The translations under genes were made by a program, and so were the position numbers. Source: Dryocosmus kuriphilus (lineage: Eukaryota > Arthropoda > Insecta > Hymenoptera > Cynipidae). From it: a stretch of DNA of 64,000 nucleotides. The DNA lies in NCBI GenBank assembly GCA_038277395.1, contig CM076195.1, forward strand, positions 25,258,327 through 25,322,326, written 5' to 3'. The notes under the pieces were generated by a model. The model worked only from the letters and a program-made list of their open reading frames with translations. It did not search any database and was not told the origin of the DNA. This document shows positions 1 to 12,369 of the stretch, one piece after another. Each line of letters begins with the position of its first letter. Position 1 is the stretch's first letter.

Positions 1-430
1 TTGTTCAAGTGCTCCGAAAAAGAACAGAACTTCGATCAGAATTCTGCAAATTCGAAAATTTTTAAACTCAATTTTTTTTTGTGTATTTTCAAAGTGCTGT
101 AACTTTTTTGATTTTGATTTGATTCAAAAGTGTTTCAGGACTTTTTTGTTGAACTGATCCTGGAGAGAACAGAACTCTGATCAGAACTCCTAGTACTCTA
201 ATGTTCAAATTCGAAAATTTTTGGGTCACTTCAAAGTGCTGTAACTTTTTTCATTTTGAATGGATCGGAAAGTGTTACAGAACTTTTTTGTGGAACTGAT
301 CCGGAAGAGTACAGAACTCTGGCAGAACTCTTTGAAGAACTTTTTTTCGTAAGTTCGAAAATTTTTGTGTATTTTCAAAGTGCTTTGACTTTCAGGTTTT
401 TGATTTTCTGAAGTTTTATTTTTGCAGAAC
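1..430. repeat. Tandem array, ~143-bp unit, about 2.5-3 copies
   Basis: The phrase AAAGTGCTGTAACTTTTTT or a close variant recurs near 91, 233 and 377, giving a period of about 143 bp. Each unit also contains CAGAACTCT-like and TTCGAAAATTTTT blocks. No coding potential is visible. The array probably continues beyond the left edge. Degenerate CAGAACTCTAAAAAA blocks reappear near 1443 and 1591, so related sequence also lies beyond the inserted element at 601-1362. Confidence 0.75.
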
Positions 431-600
431 TCCAGAACCCTTCTAGAACTAAAGGATGGTGCAAAATAAATTCGAATTTTTGAATAGTGAGGGTATATCT
501 CTTTTTTCGAAATTTTTTTTTTTGTAGCTAAAATTGCCCGGAACTATTTCTAAAAAATTTAGCCCAATCATTTTAGATTATTTTCACGGGAAAAACTTAC

Positions 601-1362
601 GGACTAAAACTTTTGACGCAGTTGAGCATCCTCCGCGGAACCGATTAAGAAGTCACAGTCTTGCTTCTTAATTAATGACCACTACTGTCCGCCATCTTGG
701 ATTTTTGTTTTCGTCGATTTGCATGCGTATATTGCATTTATCGGTAAAAAAAGTTCAATAACATATTTGTTGAGAATTTAATTCTCTACAATATTTATTG
801 TACATATAAGTAATATTGTTGGAAAAACGTTTATTACTAATAATAAACAAAAAGTATGAAAAATTAGGAAATTGGCGCAGTTTTTTCGACTTTTAAACCC
901 TTTCTATTAAAAATAAGTGGCACGTATATATGGCAAAGATTTAGGGGACTCAATTCCCAACAGCTTTCGTAGAAACAAGTTTTTCGTACGACATATAGAT
1001 CACGGCCGACAACGCCGCAAATAGAAAAGAAATGAGTTTCTGCCTGGATTCTGATCATTTGAAGTCAGATAAAAAAATTTGGAACAAAATGGCAATCATG
1101 AAAGGACAAACTTTATTTTTTATTAATTTTATTTGTTAAATAAAAAAATTTTTATACAACTTTTGTAAAACTCCGAAACTTGGAACAATGTACAATTTCA
1201 TAGATTTTGATTTAAAAAAGAAAACTTGCAAATCGAATAAAAATTGGGGGCTGAAAATGGATTTTTTCACAGGCACTAATTAAGGTCATTAATTAAGGAG
1301 CAAGACTATGACTTCTTCATCTGCTCCGCAGGGACACGCAACTGCGTCAAAAGTTTTAGTCC
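601..1362. mobile_element. Non-autonomous inverted-repeat element (MITE-like), ~760 bp
   Basis: The left end reads GGACTAAAACTTTTGACGCAG and the right end (1341-1362) is its reverse complement. The inverted repeats extend inward about 95 bp on each side (to about 690 and from about 1268) and share AGAAGTCA, AGTCTTGCT and TTAATTAATGACC blocks. No transposase is visible inside; a 64-codon minus-strand frame at 864-1058 has no recognisable feature. A target duplication could not be fixed, because the similarity may run a few bases further out (AAACTTAC / ATAAATTT). The superfamily is unknown. Confidence 0.75.
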
Positions 1363-2540
1363 ATAAATTTTTTTGCATCTTACATCGAAGTTCGTCTAAG
1401 AGCATTGGGCTCAGGAACTCCAGAACTATGCTAAATCTACTCAGAACTCTAAAAAAAAATTAATTTTTTCAAAATTCAGGGGGAGCATGAACTTAGCCCC
1501 CCCATTTTGAAAGATCGATTTTTTAACCATTTAAACACCGGAACTATTTTTAAAAGTTATCAGCAACTGCAGAACTATCCAAAAGGTTGTCAGAACTCTA
1601 AAAAAAATTTTTTAATTTTGAAATTGGAGGTGCAAGTTCGCACGCATAATCTCAGAACATTTTTATTTGGATTTTAGTTGCGATAAATGTGACTTTTAGC
1701 TGAAGATAAATACTAATTATTTAAGGAAAGACAAAACTCAACGACACACAATACTTATCATGAAGGCACTGACTAATGTTACGAAATTTTCCGTAAGAAT
1801 AACCGGTAAGGTATAGCGCTAGGGCTAGAGTTACCGACAATTCCGTAACTTCAGCCCTGAACGAGGGGAAAAGCTGTTAGTTTTATGGAAAATTCCATAA
1901 CAGTAGACAGTACGTATCATGACACGCGTCCAGCATAACACGATGTATGCTGTAGGAATATTTATTTAATTCTGAGCACTTAAAGAAGTGAATTCATTAT
2001 TGTCCGGGTTATTTTGCTTAAATAATTTCCCCAAATCACGAGTATGCATGATTTTCTTCTTTGGGTATGTTTGCTTAGCTTACACTCAGATTTAAAGTAG
2101 CGCGAAAGATACTCCAACAAGAAGCGATAGCCATTTGGGCTTATGCCTTAGTACTGCATGCGTATTGTCGTACACGGTAGGACAGTTCAGAAAAAATGTC
2201 GGAAAGAGCTATATTTCTGACATTCGGAAAATAGTGGTAGGAACTCCAAATAGGTACTCAGATACTCGGGACCTCGGGTGCCACGAGTATAAGTTGGGTA
2301 TCATTTTTTGTACCCGATACTCGAATTTTTTGTCATCCGATTAGTACCCGATGCATCGGGTACCGGACAGGGGTTCCGGATATTGAGGAATCGGCAAAAT
2401 GCATATCTAAACTTCGAAAATATTCGGAAATCTTCGCCAAAGTGAGACGTTCCGAATGATTCAGAGTCAAAGTTTAGAACAATTTCGTAAACGTTCCGAG
2501 CGAAAACTCTTTCCGAATCTTTGCTTTTTTTACTAGAAAG
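1363..2540. other. Non-coding stretch, no gene seen
   Basis: AT-rich sequence with scraps of the left-edge array (CAGAACTCTAAAAAA blocks near 1443 and 1591). A GGTACCCGATACTCG-rich patch lies at about 2255-2370 and contains short inverted CCCGAT/ATCGGG words. No plausible exon, RNA gene or transposon end was recognised. Confidence 0.5.
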
Positions 2541-2544
2541 TTAG

Positions 2545-3435
2545 CCTTACGATCGGCCGATTCGTCTACTATAATGACCAAAATAATTTCAGCCACTATA
2601 CTAACTTTATTTCAATAAAATGCAGTTTAAAGAAACATTTTTACATTTGTATTTCAAATTAAGTGATCTGTATAATACATTATTTTATTTTATCTTTATG
2701 TACAACTTTTAATACTATTTTTAGTTAAAAATAAACTATGACACAAACACAATTATTTCGAATTTTGATAGTTGTTGATAGTTCTTTAAAGATTCGGTAA
2801 ACAAAGTTGCTGAAAAATCCATCCATTCCAGAGTACTATTTCTGATGAAGTAACATTTAAGACTAGTTCTTAGTGTTGCATGTCCTTCTTGGAAAACCAA
2901 CTAGTATATTGTAATATATAAACGCAGATGCATTGAAATTTCTAGAAGTCATTTAAGATTGACGCCAATCGAACGATAACCATTTAAAGGTCGTCTGTCG
3001 TTGGACAATAGGTTTCCTTCCTACCATACTATATCAGTCGCACGCGTGTAATTGCTTTTGTTTAAGGGCAAAACATTTTTAAATACGCTTTGAAAATTTT
3101 AAATAAATTATTATGAATATGATATTGTTGTGGTCTGTAAACAATGTTGTATATCAAATGGCCTTTTATTTAAATACGTTTACCGAGTCTGAAGAATATC
3201 AGCTCAGCTACAATCGACGTTCAAAATAATTGTTTTGGTTTTATAGTTTATCTTTAACTAAAAATAGTATTAAAAGTTGTACATAAAAAAACAAAGAAAG
3301 TAATGTATTTAATAGTTCACCTAATTTTAAATGCAGATGTACTTTTCATTTAAACTCTATTTCATTGAAATGAAAGTTACTCGTAGCCTAGTGGTCTAAA
3401 CCGCTTTTGGCCATTAGACGAGTCAGCCAATAGTT
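2545..3435. repeat. Palindromic element with ~200-bp inverted arms
   Basis: The left arm (about 2550-2745) and right arm (about 3240-3430) are reverse complements with scattered differences. The clearest shared block, TGTACAACTTTTAATACTAT, lies near 2699 and inverted near 3266. Outer blocks such as GATTCGTCTA and GACCAAAA also match. The ~490-bp middle holds no coding sequence. This is probably an old foldback or MITE-type element. Confidence 0.7.
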
Positions 3436-4737
3436 AGGTTAACTTACTGATCTGAGCCGGCCGATAAACTTAATATGAGGTCCAGCAGATAAATTAGTTC
3501 ATTCGGCGACGTTTAGGCAAATTCCTAGGAACTTGGCTAAATGCCGAATTCGGCTACTGGGCTACGTCATATACAAAAAAACAAACAAAAAAAAAAATTC
3601 ATCTGTTTGGCCTTCATTTTACAAGTGCGATTTCCCCATGCTTCGCATTCCCCTTAATAGTTTTAAATATTCAAATTTAATATTGTTGAATTTTAAAAAT
3701 TCGAGTAAGTGTATGTTTCCAGTTATGATTATTGAAAACATAGATTTAATCCGATTTGAATATTAAATTGTTAATTGCAGATAAATTTGACATTTCGCAA
3801 GGAAAGGGCCCACCTCGTCTGTATTAAGTTACGTACAGGGGCATATAGCCGGAATAATTCCCGAAATTTTGATCCCAGAACAAACCCTCTAGGTTGAAAA
3901 ATGAGGCACTGGGTCAGATTTGAAGCTGAAACTTTGAAAAATCGTTTTTAGAGAAAAATGCATTTAAATTTACCTAGTGCCATAAGCGTACGTGTTATAT
4001 TTTTTCTTCAAACATAAAATTTTCCCGCTTCCGGTCACTTCCAGGTCATAGATATAATATCACTAGATAGAGCATAGATTAAAGTATGATTTTCTATCGA
4101 AACCCCAAAATTAAATGTTCTACCCTTGTTCACTGAAACGCTAATTACTTCTAAACTACGATCAATAAAATGGACCCTTTCCTTGTGTAACGTCACAAAA
4201 AATTTATCCAAAATTTACTATTCAAATTTACTCGCTATCACTTCCTGTTTACTGCAATTCAATGACGAAGTGCATAATCTGCATTACAAAGTTGATCCGA
4301 CTGAGTTTATAGACAGGCGCTTGACCACGTTGGGACTCCCCTAACACTCAGGCTAGGCTATAAGCCTATTGTGCCATCTTGATCAAACTTAATGATCTAC
4401 TGTATAACGCAGATTCGTTCATATAACAGGGAATCTGCACTTTTCCATTGAGTCCGACGTTCTCCAACATCAGTTTCATTTAGAACTTCAAGCGATTCAT
4501 ATACTTCTTCTGTTAATTGTAAATCACCAATTAAACTTATTTCAATATGTCAAATGTGTAAGAACGATAGAGCGAGTACGTTTTCTAATGTTGATTCTCA
4601 GATTGAAATGAGTCTAAATAATGGCTGACCAATTGAGAAATTCCCTAAAGGATTCGCATGTTGTTTTGTGTAAGTAGGCACGCATTTGTCCATAATTTCA
4701 TTTTACCATAAATCATTGTGCCATAAAATCCCTGTAA
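3436..4737. other. Non-coding stretch, no gene seen
   Basis: AT-rich DNA with two short open frames (77 and 72 codons, near 3533 and 4126) of unremarkable composition and no recognisable domain. No splice-site pattern or repeat unit stands out. Confidence 0.5.
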
Positions 4738-4864
4738 TCACACTAGATTGAGCAGGCGAATACTAGATCGGAATACGTGCTGTAGAAGATACTCTCTGAC
4801 GGACTGTAAGCTTTTTTTTACAGCGCGTATTCCTATCTAGTATTCGTCTGCTCAGTCTGATGTG
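4738..4864. repeat. Hairpin with ~46-bp stems
   Basis: The left stem (4738-4785) contains GCGAATACTAGATCGGAATA and the right stem (4820-4864) carries the reverse complement with about four changes. The loop is about 35 bp and includes a run of T. It could be a very small MITE or a structured inverted repeat; no target duplication was identified. Confidence 0.75.
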
Positions 4865-5500
4865 ATCTAAGCTAAGAATGTCATATCAAAATGAAATCAT
4901 GGGAAATAAATCCTTAACGTTTGTGTGCGAATCTGCAACTTTAATACACATTTCAGAGCGCCCCTGTTCAGTCGTTTCCTGTTGCATGTGTAAACGATTA
5001 AATACGTGTCTTTTATTTTCGTTTTTAAATAAAATTCAATATTGAATTATTCTGACATACTAAACTAGCCTTTTTATGAAATTTTACGTGATTTTAAATG
5101 GAATCAATCATAACTTCAAGTTTAATGATAATAAGTTTAGTTTTTAAAATTAAGGAAGCTATACGAACGCACTTGGAATTTTATTGCCCTTGGGAATACG
5201 GGAAATAAAATAAAGAGTTTGTACTTTAGATTTCACGCAGTTTTTTATACCGGATGTACTTTAGGTGAAATGCAATTTCTATTATATAGCGATTTAGTGC
5301 AGAGGGTTTTTGTCAAACGGCAATTCGTGTGAATGAATTTTAATTTATAGAAAGAATGAAAACAGTGAAAATTACGTCAAATGATAATTTGGATACCCAA
5401 AAATTATTATGATAAATTGCAATTTGGAAAAATAAAAATTTGTCCATTCATATTTCGGGAAGATAAAAATGAGGTCACACAGTAATTCGGAAAAGTAGAA

Positions 5501-5502
<2 letters not shown>

Positions 5503-5540
<38 letters not shown>
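5503..5540. repeat. (AAT)n microsatellite
   Basis: An uninterrupted AAT/TAA trinucleotide run directly abuts the 5' end of the tRNA-like SINE head. A matching (ATT)n stretch closes the SINE at about 6034-6045. Confidence 0.95.
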
Positions 5541-5541
<1 letters not shown>

Positions 5542-6045
5542 GAGCTTCGGTGTCTCAGGTGATTAAGCGCTCGAATTTCCTACTAAATGTCCGGGGTTCG
5601 ATCCCTAAGTTGGTACCTGTGGAAATTTTTCTGTATACTTTTATCGGGGTTCTGGTGGTTCGGTTCCCACCTTAAGTTGTAGATCCCCCCCATCATACAC
5701 GTGGCTGCAACTCAGCCGCTGGATGATGGGTTCCAAAACTGTACCAGACTTCCCAAAATGTTAAATTATGGATATCACTCTCATCAGATCACTTGACTGC
5801 ATTACAAAAATACATCCGTGACTGATGATATAAACCGGGACAGCCCCGTACAGAATATTCAGTTTGGTACAGAAATCCAACTAAGAAAATGTCTTCGGCA
5901 TATTGGGCTGTACCATCTTAAGTCTGATCTATATATATATATATTGGCCTCTGCGTAAAAACTTAAAGGGCCGAGATATAATTATGTAATAATTATCATA
6001 ATGCTCGATGCTTTATAAAATTGATGCTATGATAAAATATTATTA
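5541..6045 (+). mobile_element. tRNA-derived SINE
   Basis: The head resembles a tRNA. A box A-like segment, TGTCTCAGGTGATTAAGCGC (5551-5570), is followed 25 bp later by a perfect box B, GGTTCGATCCC (5595-5605), the internal RNA polymerase III promoter. The body continues as non-tRNA sequence (GGTACCTGTGGAAATTTTT and beyond) and ends in an (ATT)n tail. The cloverleaf is not complete enough for a functional tRNA gene. Exact ends are uncertain because both flanks are simple repeats. Confidence 0.7.
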
Positions 6046-6642
6046 TTATTATCTCAACAATAATTGCGACAAATGTTATTTAATCAATTGAATTTCAGTA
6101 AAAGCATTAAGAAAAGTAGAATTTAGAGAATATTCATGCGTCTCAACTTTTGTCTTCTTATCTCTTACTTCATGATAAATATATCACATTTTTCGAAAAT
6201 TCTGATAATCACCACCAGTTGTATTCTGTCAGCATTTTCAATACTTAGGTGTTCGATGAATTGAAGTTTGCTGTCAAAAAAATTAAATATCCTAATGCAG
6301 TAGAAAACTTTGAAGTAGAAACCTTAAAAAATGATACCTTCAGTGTGAGAATGTGAAAAGAATGTAACAAAACGTAATAAAATAATAATTGGGAAAAATT
6401 CAAATCCTGAAATGTAATTGATTAATTCTAAAAAATAATTTAAAAAATATTAACACGGAATGGAAATTCTAAAAAACCTAGCATACAAACTCAAAGAATA
6501 TGCCTTTTTTTAAAAAAAAAGTTTAGATTTCGTAATGTGAAAGTCGATAAATTTACGTAGCATGTAAAGAATACGTGTATGTATATATGTAACATTCTTA
6601 TCGGCTAAATCTTTAAGATTATATTTTTTTTTTCGGGATTAG
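6046..6642 (+). other. Probable intron upstream of the 6643 exon
   Basis: No open frame of note. The stretch ends in a T-rich tract followed by TTTTTTTTTCGGGATTAG (6625-6642), a good 3' splice site for the exon that follows. The upstream exon was not found in the window with any confidence. Confidence 0.4.
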
Positions 6643-7628
6643 GGTTCCGGCCAGAGATTCTTCGACATTGTGAATACGCATTACGCGACTTGCCATCAGA
6701 AGATCCACGTTTGAAGATGAAGGGTAGATTTTTTTTCGATCCAAACAAGGGACTCACGTCAAACGAAACTGCTGAGGAGGCATCAAATTCCGTACTTCTT
6801 CGAAAGGGTAAAAATAAGATTGATTGGGTGGACTTGGAGGACCCTCCACCACCACCACCCAAGTTACCCATACAAATGCACCAGAAAATCTGTCAAACGG
6901 AGGAGTTGGAAACATCATCAATGGGTATTCAGGCTTCAGTCATCTTCGCACACATCGGTACTCAGGTGTATCCCACGGACTTGCAGCAACCTTTCACTCA
7001 GCAAGAAAAAAGACCAGTCACTGATCGTTTGGACTGGAACCTCCGGGAAACTTATGATTACGCCAACAAAATGCGAGATACAGAGGATTTGAGATGGAGC
7101 CTAAATAGTTCTCAGAAGCGACCCTGGGGCCGTGCAATTTCTCCTGAACGATCTCTTCGACCTTTGAACGAACACAATCTCAGCCTAGGTTCTAGTCTGA
7201 GCTCCAGCTTGAGTCTCGGCGGTCCACCTATGGAACATCCGAGAGGCCTAAACTTGGAACTACCACTGAGAGAGAGAGATCCCTTCCCAGGTAATCGAGG
7301 TCCTATGTTAGATCACAATCGACCTGGAAACTTTGCTTCATGTTTTGGACGTACCTTAGAAGAAAGAGGAAACTTCCGCGATGAGAGAGGAAATTTCCAC
7401 GATGAAAGAGGTAATTTCCGTGAAGAGATGGATGAGCAAATTCGAGGCGAAAGTCCTATGGCTCTTGATGACCCCTCTGAAGACCTGGACATGGATCAAG
7501 GAAGCTTCTCTAGGGAACCGGTAGGACCAAGTAAGGCAGCGCTTTTCTTCAAATCACGGGCCCCTCGAGAGATGCCTATGGGGGTACGCCCATCTGGACG
7601 TGGAAATTTTCGCGGCAAATATTGGTAA
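6643..7628 (+). CDS. Terminal coding exon of an unidentified gene (about 328 residues)
   Basis: An open frame follows an intron-like polypyrimidine tract and AG at 6641-6642 and ends at TAA 7626-7628. The longest internal frame starts at a TTG at 6690, but the frame stays open upstream to the splice site, so this is an exon rather than a gene start. The first ~60 residues look ordered: FRPEILRHCEYALRDLP, then basic RFFFDPNKG and LLRKGKNKIDWVDLEDP. The rest is low complexity: a run of six prolines, a serine/leucine-rich stretch, three diverged copies of RGNFRDE (residues about 245-265), an acidic patch and an RG-containing tail ending in RGNFRGKYW. The composition suggests a nuclear or RNA-associated protein, but I do not recognise the family. 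It is the only sequence in the window that looks like a host exon. Confidence 0.6.
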
Positions 7629-8745
7629 AACTTTAGAAGTGGAATTTTTGCAAGTTTGCGCATGATGAGAAGTCAAAAAGAATCTTCAGAAGCCCCTCTT
7701 TGATAGTTCTACTCATAAATTTTTTAAGGTAATGGAGTCGGGTCACAATGCTAAAGTCAGTGATTTCGATTCATGACGTTTAAATTTGTTATGTCTGACT
7801 ATCAATGGCAACATAGTCTAGTAGAAGTACTAAAAAAAAGAGGGTAGACCAGAAACAGTTTTCAGCACTAGCATTTCCTGTTTAATCCGTATCAGAATAA
7901 TGTCATAAAAACACTTTAAAAAACCACCAAAAATAATCGGAAACTCGAATTTTCTTCAAAATGGCTGCGCCGATTTGTTAGTTCCTGAGGAATATTGTAG
8001 GGACAACTGGGGTAGTTTTAGAAAAAATTTAGTGTTGAAGTTGATCCATCGTAAGGGACAGAAAAACATAAAAATGTGTAGAGTTTTTTGGATGGGATAT
8101 TTTTTTAATAGCACAACAGTTTTTTCTGAATCATACCTGCAATCAAAATAGTAATATATATTTTTCCAAGGGCGATCGAACAGAGTTTTAAAAAATGAAA
8201 CATTAGATTTTTATAGCATTTTTCTTAATTATTTTATTTTCCTATTCATTTCGTATTAATGTACATACATACTTTTGTAGCGCCTAAAGAGACTCTATTT
8301 AATTTCCATTCGATCGAATATCTCTAATAATTTTTGAGAAAAATCGAAATTAAAACAAAATTTGTTGCAGAAAATAAGTTATTTTTTCAAATAATAATAA
8401 TAATAAAGCCTGAGAGAAAAATGAGCTTTATTAAGATATCCACCAATAATACAGTAAATCTTATGTGTGTAGCTTAAACTATAGCGTAGGCACTTAAAGG
8501 GCAGATGGAAAATCATTACTAAAAAATCTGAGCATGAATGTATTTTTCACGGAAACTATTGAAGATTTTTAGACTTCTCTTGAATAAACGAGTGCCCTCT
8601 TAAAGTGCTACAATAATGCGTGTGTAATTGCGGAGGATCAAATTCATCTCAAAATGTTTTCCAAAACTAACAGAGTTGTCTCTTCAACACCCCTTTGGAT
8701 TCAGCCATTTTGGAGAAAAGAAACCAAAAAAGTGAACAATAAAGA

Positions 8746-8746
<1 letters not shown>
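7629..8746 (+). other. Possible 3' untranslated region, otherwise non-coding
   Basis: Follows the stop codon of the 6643-7628 exon. No repeats or open frames of note. AATAAA near 8402 and 8737 could serve as polyadenylation signals for that gene, but AT-rich sequence gives many chance matches. Confidence 0.35.

Positions 8747-8780
<34 letters not shown>
8747..8780. repeat. (AT)n microsatellite
   Basis: A dinucleotide run of about 34 bp. It creates a spurious tyrosine/isoleucine-repeat open frame. Confidence 0.95.
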
Positions 8781-8785
<5 letters not shown>

Positions 8786-10852
8786 TATACAGAATTTCTA
8801 TCAAAAATATGTTTTACTTTAAAATTCGATTTCATCTTGAAAAATAAACTAAAAGAAAGCTTCGTATAATTGCATCAAGTCAGCTGAAATAGGTAATTAA
8901 AAATGGGTAAATTTTCGCTAACTGCAATATTAATATTTTCGAGAAACCCAATTTGTATCTTTTTGATAATAAAAAAACTTTCCAAAAGTAGATTTTTAAA
9001 CAGTTTTTCATGACGCGCCTGTTACAATGTTTTTCAAGCTTAAACGTATTTCTACTGGACTAGCAAGTTTGAGTTTAGTATCAAAATATTAAAAATAATG
9101 TAGGCTATTATCTTTTATTCGTGTATCATCGATCTGCCATGTTGGAAATACTAGATATGATGTTAGTGTTAATTGGCTAGGAGCAACCTTGCTGATTCTT
9201 TTATCAAACTGTAGAAATTTGTATCCACCTTTCCCATTTCAATTTCATTTAATAAAATGTAAAAACTTTTGTTTTGCGTCAGAGCATCAAGGTTAAAATA
9301 TTGTTTAGCTATGCGCTAAAGAATATGAAGGACTAACGATAAATAATAATATACGACACAATCAAATCAGTCAAGCATCGCAATTCATATATTAAAAGCT
9401 TTTGGAAAGTTATTACCAAATTATCCTGATACTATTAATTAGTTATCATACTTTAACTACAATGAAACATTCAGCTTGTAAAAATGGCACCTTTCAAGAT
9501 GTAAAATTGAACATTACGGGCGCAGCATTGACCATTTCCGTATTATTCTACGTATGTTTAATTAACGGTCCTGAAATCAGTGGTTTTAGGCAGCAGATAG
9601 TGTCATGTTTTTTTCTAAAGCTTTAGATGTTTCCGGGTCCTAATTTATTGCAGATTGGACATTTTACGATTTTACGTTTTTTTCGATTTATACACATCGT
9701 AGTTTCAGTTAAGAGGAACAATACTTCATGCAGATTGAATTATGCATGACTCAGAATATGGATAAGATTAATATTTATAAACATTCAAAGTGATTTCTTT
9801 CCTGTTGATCTGTAACTGCTAAACCTTATTGCAGTAGGCACATAATTAATATTTTTCTTTAGTTGGATATACTTTCATTATAGTTCTCGCTATCATATAA
9901 TATAATATAATGTAAAAGTATAAAATATACATCATCGTATATCATTTTCGAAAGGAACTTTCTTAATTTTTTTCACACCTATCTTGAATTTTTAGTTGCG
10001 TGAAGTCCCACTGATATTGCGTATTTCCTTTGAGTAAACAATTTGAAATATATATAAATATTTATCAAATACTTGAGGTTTACAAAGAGGGTTCAAGGAC
10101 CTCAAAAATCACTTCAAAGAGTGTCCTACAAATTTTCTTGCCTTGTCATTTACCTTTGCTATTTTATGGTAAAATTCGAAAAGAATTATTAATAATACGA
10201 GGCAAAGTCGTTCATTTTATGCTTAAGAAAGTTTTCGTAAAGTTCAAAACTAAATTATTACAGTTAATTCCAATAACCAGTAATGATTTAAAAAATAGTG
10301 ACCAGCAATGGTCACTATTATTACATAAACTTATTTATAAAATGTCTATATCATTTGCCCTATTAATTTATCACACCATAAAATAAGGATGAGCCTGAAT
10401 TCAAATTTTCCTGAAACTGACTGAAAAAAAGGAATAACTGGTTAGGCTACCAGTCGTACAGATAGCTGGCCTAGCCGGCAGTATGGGTGCGTATACTGAC
10501 AATTCCTTTCTTTCAGTTTTATAAACGAACAGCGAACGAAATATTTTAAGCCTTAATTTTCTAAGAGCCACTTAATTTTTTTAAGATTAGCATTTTCTTT
10601 AAGAGAATACTGAACAAAAAGATTTAAATAAAGTTTCGGACATCTATAAAATGTAGTTTTTATATTCTATACATAGCTTTTTAGTACAAATAATAGATTT
10701 CGAGAAAAATACAGAATTTGTGTAAATTCCATTGCAGTAATTGGTTGTATTTTAAATTATATTCTAGGTTAGAAATACCTCAGAAAAACTGATTTACAAT
10801 TTTATGATTCTACTTTTATTATAATAAATAAGTGTTTCAATGGCCAGGGTGT
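8781..10852. other. Non-coding stretch, no gene seen
   Basis: Two kilobases of AT-rich DNA. Open frames at 9402-9626 and 10030-10386 have no recognisable motif and no flanking splice or promoter signals that would support them. Confidence 0.5.
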
Positions 10853-10884
10853 CTAGCTAACAGAGATGGGTAAGTTACTTTTTA

Positions 10885-12219
10885 AAAGGAACTGGTCCGA
10901 AAACTATCCGACCTGCGTTGATATCTCCGCGTTGGTGCTATTTTTCGTCATCCGGGCCGTGGCATCCTTCGAAGTAGTCCCTATTTGATTGAACCACACG
11001 CTCCCAGCGGTGCTTCCACATCTTAAAGCAGTCCTCGAACGCAGATTTTGGAATGGCCTTTAGCTCGCGCGTCGCATTACTCTGAATCGTCTCGATGTCG
11101 TCGAACCGCTTTCCTTTGAGCGCCATTTTCAATTTTGGGAACAACCAAAAGTCGCAGGGAGCTATGTCGGGACTGTACGGAGGCTGGCGAAGCTGTACAA
11201 TCTTGTGTTTCGCCAAAAACTGCTGCACAAGGTTCGATGAATGTGCTGGCGCGTTATCGTGGTGAAGAAGCCAGTCACCGCTTGACCAGAAACACGGTCA
11301 TTTTCTTCTCACGGCATCACGCAATCTTTTCAGAACTTCAACGTAATATTCTTTGTTGATCGTCTGACAACTTGGAGCAAATTCGTAATGCACAACACCC
11401 TCACAATCGAAAAAAATAATCAGCATTGACTTAACATGGCTCCGACATTGACGTACTTTTTTCGGCCGTGGCTCGTCTGGACGCTTCCGCTGTGAAGATT
11501 GTTGTTTAGTTTCAGGATCGTAACCATAAACCCATGATTCATCACCAGTAATAATCTTCTTAAGGGCATTTTCATCATCACTGACCATTTCCAAGTTGTC
11601 TTGAGCGATTTCAGAGCGAAGGTCTTTCTGCTCGATCGTGAGCAATTTCGGAATGAATTTCGCATACACGCGTGTCATTCCCAAAATCTTGTTCAAAATT
11701 TCCCAAACAGTACTATTCGGTATTCCGATATCATTTTCTACTTCACGAACAATCAATCGACGATCACCTTCAATCGCAAGTGGCACACGCTCGATGTTTT
11801 CCGGTGTTGTTGTCAGAAGGGGTCGGCCAGAACGAGGGTCACTATCAACAGATGTGCGGCCATTCTTAAACCGCCTGACCACTCCTTTCTGTGTTATGCC
11901 CATACTTTTGTCCCCAAAAGCCTTCTGTATCATTTCAATAGTCTGCGTACAACTCTTGCCGAGATCGAAACAAAACTTGATGCAAATTAGTTGATCTCTT
12001 CTTTCTGACATTTTCAACAGTACACAAATGCGACGAACGGAAAAAGCCCGTTGGATATAAACACACGCTGCACGCGACCCAAGGCGTCCGTTCGGTAACT
12101 ACGTCATTCAGGGAGTTCGTGAGTGACTACTGGTTACGCTCATAACCCGCAGAGGCCGCTGAAGCGCTCTGGCGCGAAGATATGAACGCAGGTCGGATAG
12201 TTTTCGAACACACCTTTCG
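10885..12219 (-). mobile_element. mariner (DD34D) element, 1335 bp
   Basis: Flanked by TA at 10883-10884 and 12220-12221, the mariner target. The terminal inverted repeats share the 22-bp core CGAAAACTATCCGACCTGCG plus two bases, and continue imperfectly through ATATC..CGCG. The first ~13 bases differ between the two ends (AAAGGAACTGGTC versus CGAAAGGTGTGTT), so the outermost terminus has drifted. The element sits 24 bp inside the left end of the hAT unit and therefore inserted after it. It contains one near-complete transposase frame. Confidence 0.93.
10938..12009 (-). pseudogene. mariner transposase, one in-frame stop
   Basis: The ATG at 12007-12009 opens MSERRDQ, and the frame runs to TAG at 10938-10940, about 356 codons, the usual mariner length. 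The N-terminal paired helix-turn-helix region (about residues 1-110, with a GRP linker-like patch) precedes the DDE domain. Visible catalytic residues are Asp in TGDESW, Asp in HHDNAPAH and Asp in PCDFWLF, the last two separated by 34 residues, which fits DD34D. YSPDIAPCDF is the typical signature. The only clear lesion is TGA at 11298-11300, in frame, immediately before the second catalytic Asp, probably from CGA by C-to-T. The protein would catalyse cut-and-paste at TA in the nucleus; this copy would stop before completing the active site. Confidence 0.92.
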
Positions 12220-12369
12220 TATAACTTTTTTAGTTGCTTCTGCAAAAAGAAGTAACTGTAGTTACTTTTTTAGTTACTTTAATATTTTAGAAATATTTTT
12301 CTATACATACGAAAACTATATACCAAGGAAAATAATTAACACTTATCTCTATCTATATTCTTTGTTTAT

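Noticed and set aside
3378..3425. tRNA-like box A (TAGCCTAGTGGTCTAAACCGC), possible second SINE
   Set aside because: No box B follows, and the segment belongs to the right arm of the inverted-repeat element at 2545-3435, where its inverse is also present.
5541..5610. Functional tRNA gene
   Set aside because: Box A and B are good, but the acceptor and anticodon stems do not pair convincingly and the sequence continues into a SINE body.
10030..10386. 118-codon plus-strand frame near the hAT unit
   Set aside because: No ATG context, motif or splice support; composition matches the surrounding AT-rich DNA.
11601..11994. Plus-strand frames of 118-129 codons
   Set aside because: Antisense of the mariner transposase.
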